Below are positions 5,758 through 6,511 of a stretch of 6,511 nucleotides of DNA, piece by piece (the stretch's first letter is position 1; the number at the start of each line of letters is the position of its first letter). The notes beneath the pieces were generated by a model. The model saw nothing but the letters and a program-made list of their open reading frames with translations. It had not been told where the DNA came from and searched no databases. A program made the translations under genes and the position numbers. The DNA comes from Methylacidiphilum sp. (GTDB lineage: Bacteria > Verrucomicrobiota > Verrucomicrobiia > CAIQCK01), in NCBI GenBank assembly GCA_020718125.1, contig DYDC01000161.1:1-6511 (forward strand), in the 5' to 3' direction.

Positions 5758-6305
5758 GTCTCCTGCATCCAGCGCTTGGCGAGTTGATGTTCGATGCCAA
5801 GGTGATCGAGCACGCGCGCAACGACAGTGTCCACGACCCGCGGGACGGTCTGCGGCCGGCTGTAGAACGATGGCATGGCGGGGATGAGGTCTGCGCCGGC
5901 CTCCAACGCGCGCGCCATATTGCGGACGTGGATGAGGTTCAGGGGCGTTTCGCGCGGCACGAGGATGAGTTTGCGGCGTTCCTTCAGGAACACGTCGGCG
6001 GCGCGGCAGATGGTGTCGTCGCTGGCGCCGTTGGCGATGCGGCCGAGCGTGCCCATCGAGCAGGGGATGACGACCATCGCATCGAACTTCGCCGAGCCGC
6101 TCACGAATGGGACGTGCATGGAGCGGTTCTCGTGGCGAACCACGTCGGCGGCGAGCATCAGGTCGCCGCCCTCCAGTTCCTCGTCCGCAACCTCGCGGGC
6201 GTGGTCGCTCATCACGAGATGTGCCTCATGCCCGTGCAGGTTGTCGAGCAGCCGCTGGGCGTAGATCGCCCCGCTGGCCCCGGTGATGGCGACAAGGATT
6301 CGCAT
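5754..6305 (-). CDS. ubiX: Flavin prenyltransferase UbiX
   Basis: UbiX attaches a dimethylallyl group to reduced FMN, producing the prenylated FMN cofactor of UbiD-type decarboxylases. The 183-residue product is of normal family length. It opens with MRILVAITGASGAIYAQRLL, whose GASG loop (9-12) binds FMN phosphate. It continues with PCSMGTLGRIANG (81-93), VPRETPLNLIHVRNM (116-130, including the conserved Arg118), and PAMPSFY (142-148) before PQTV and the terminal helix. The ATG at 6305 was chosen because the frame, though open to 6497, runs back through the non-coding repeat. No Shine-Dalgarno site precedes it. It is first in the ubiX-mqnP-mqnE cassette and overlaps mqnP by four bases. Its probable client is the decarboxylase acting on the prenylated naphthoate; that gene is not in the window. 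Confidence 0.95.
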   Translation of the reverse strand: MRILVAITGASGAIYAQRLLDNLHGHEAHLVMSDHAREVADEELEGGDLMLAADVVRHENRSMHVPFVSGSAKFDAMVVIPCSMGTLGRIANGASDDTICRAADVFLKERRKLILVPRETPLNLIHVRNMARALEAGADLIPAMPSFYSRPQTVPRVVDTVVARVLDHLGIEHQLAKRWMQET

Positions 6306-6367
6306 GGCGCGACTACACTGCCGAACAGCCGGCGTGTTGACAAGATGGGAGTGGCCTGGTGGGGGCG
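6306..6367 (-). other. ubiX upstream region, no clear promoter
   Basis: The 62 bases between the ubiX start and the right-hand repeat must hold the leader, and perhaps the promoter, of the minus-strand operon if transcription starts here. A TTGTCA hexamer lies at 6342-6337 on the minus strand, but no good -10 hexamer follows at 16-18 bases. The promoter may lie within or beyond the repeat. No ribosome-binding site or riboswitch-like structure is evident. Confidence 0.4.
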
Positions 6368-6442
6368 ATGGGGCGCAACTTGACACGCGCGCCAAGTCCC
6401 GAAAGGGACGGTCGAGAATAGCCCGGCGTTTCAACGCTGGGT
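6368..6442 (+). repeat. 75-bp structured repeat, right copy
   Basis: This is the inverted partner of 1-75, with one mismatch. On the + strand it forms GTCCC-GAAA-GGGAC (6396-6409), a stem with a GNRA tetraloop, then CCCGGCG-TTTCAA-CGCTGGG (6422-6441), a 7-bp stem with one G-T wobble. A short TTG/CAA pairing at 6380-6382/6393-6395 may form a third stem. It lies upstream of ubiX and points away from it. The open frame that runs through it in the ubiX reading frame is spurious. Confidence 0.85.
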
Positions 6443-6511
6443 GGGCTGGCAACAAGGGGCAAGCCCCGTCAGGGGCGGCAGAATCCGACTCGTGCAACGC
6501 GGCCTTCTGTC
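6443..6511 (+). repeat. Probable continuation of the right-hand repeat
   Basis: Directly after the shared 75 bases comes another stem-loop, GCCCC-GTCA-GGGGC at 6463-6476, overlapping an alternative GGGG-CAAG-CCCC pairing at 6456-6467. From memory, a GTCAGGGGCGGCAGAA-like tail often accompanies this kind of repeat in related genomes. The left copy is cut by the window start, so this cannot be confirmed here. Nothing coding is recognised up to 6511. Confidence 0.4.

Noticed and set aside
6306..6497. Longer UbiX starting at 6497
   Set aside because: The extension translates the non-coding repeat; UbiX proteins start at MRILVAITGASG.

Overview
High-GC bacterial DNA, most likely from the Verrucomicrobiota (Limisphaerales/Pedosphaera-like) or a near relative in the PVC group. 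This is an inference from four things: lipid A and LPS core genes (a Gram-negative cell), menaquinone made by the futalosine route, structured intergenic repeats of a kind I associate with these genomes, and near-absence of Shine-Dalgarno sites. No rRNA or marker gene is present to fix the taxon.

Layout. Positions 1-522 hold no intact gene: a 75-bp structured repeat, a fragment of a PLP-dependent aminotransferase fused directly to it, a palindromic stretch, and a short tandem array of TTTCGGA-like heptamers. Positions 523-2773 (+ strand) are a two-gene LPS operon, lpxK and a waaF-type heptosyltransferase, separated by one base. Positions 2754-6305 (- strand) run the other way: ubiX, a ubiA-type prenyltransferase (mqnP) and mqnE form a tightly overlapping menaquinone cassette; then comes a 204-bp gap with a probable transposase remnant and a strong hairpin; then clpS and a DUF2017 gene share an ATGA overlap. 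The two convergent operons overlap by 20 bp at their 3' ends (waaF and DUF2017). Positions 6306-6511 are non-coding and carry an inverted copy of the left-hand repeat.

How the genes work together. LpxK phosphorylates the lipid A precursor and the WaaF-like enzyme adds heptose to the inner core, so the + strand operon builds the LPS anchor. MqnE makes aminofutalosine, the UbiA-type enzyme prenylates the later naphthoate intermediate, and UbiX supplies prenylated FMN to a UbiD-type decarboxylase not in this window. ClpS is the N-degron adaptor for the ClpAP/ClpCP protease; its coupling to DUF2017 resembles the arrangement known from Actinobacteria.

The gene content is mostly ordinary housekeeping. 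The most unusual signals are the 74/75-identical inverted repeats bracketing about 6.3 kb, whose base differences favour an RNA structure on one strand; the GUAA-capped hairpin abutting the clpS start codon; and the clpS-DUF2017 coupling in a Gram-negative background. I see no clear new defence or mobile system.
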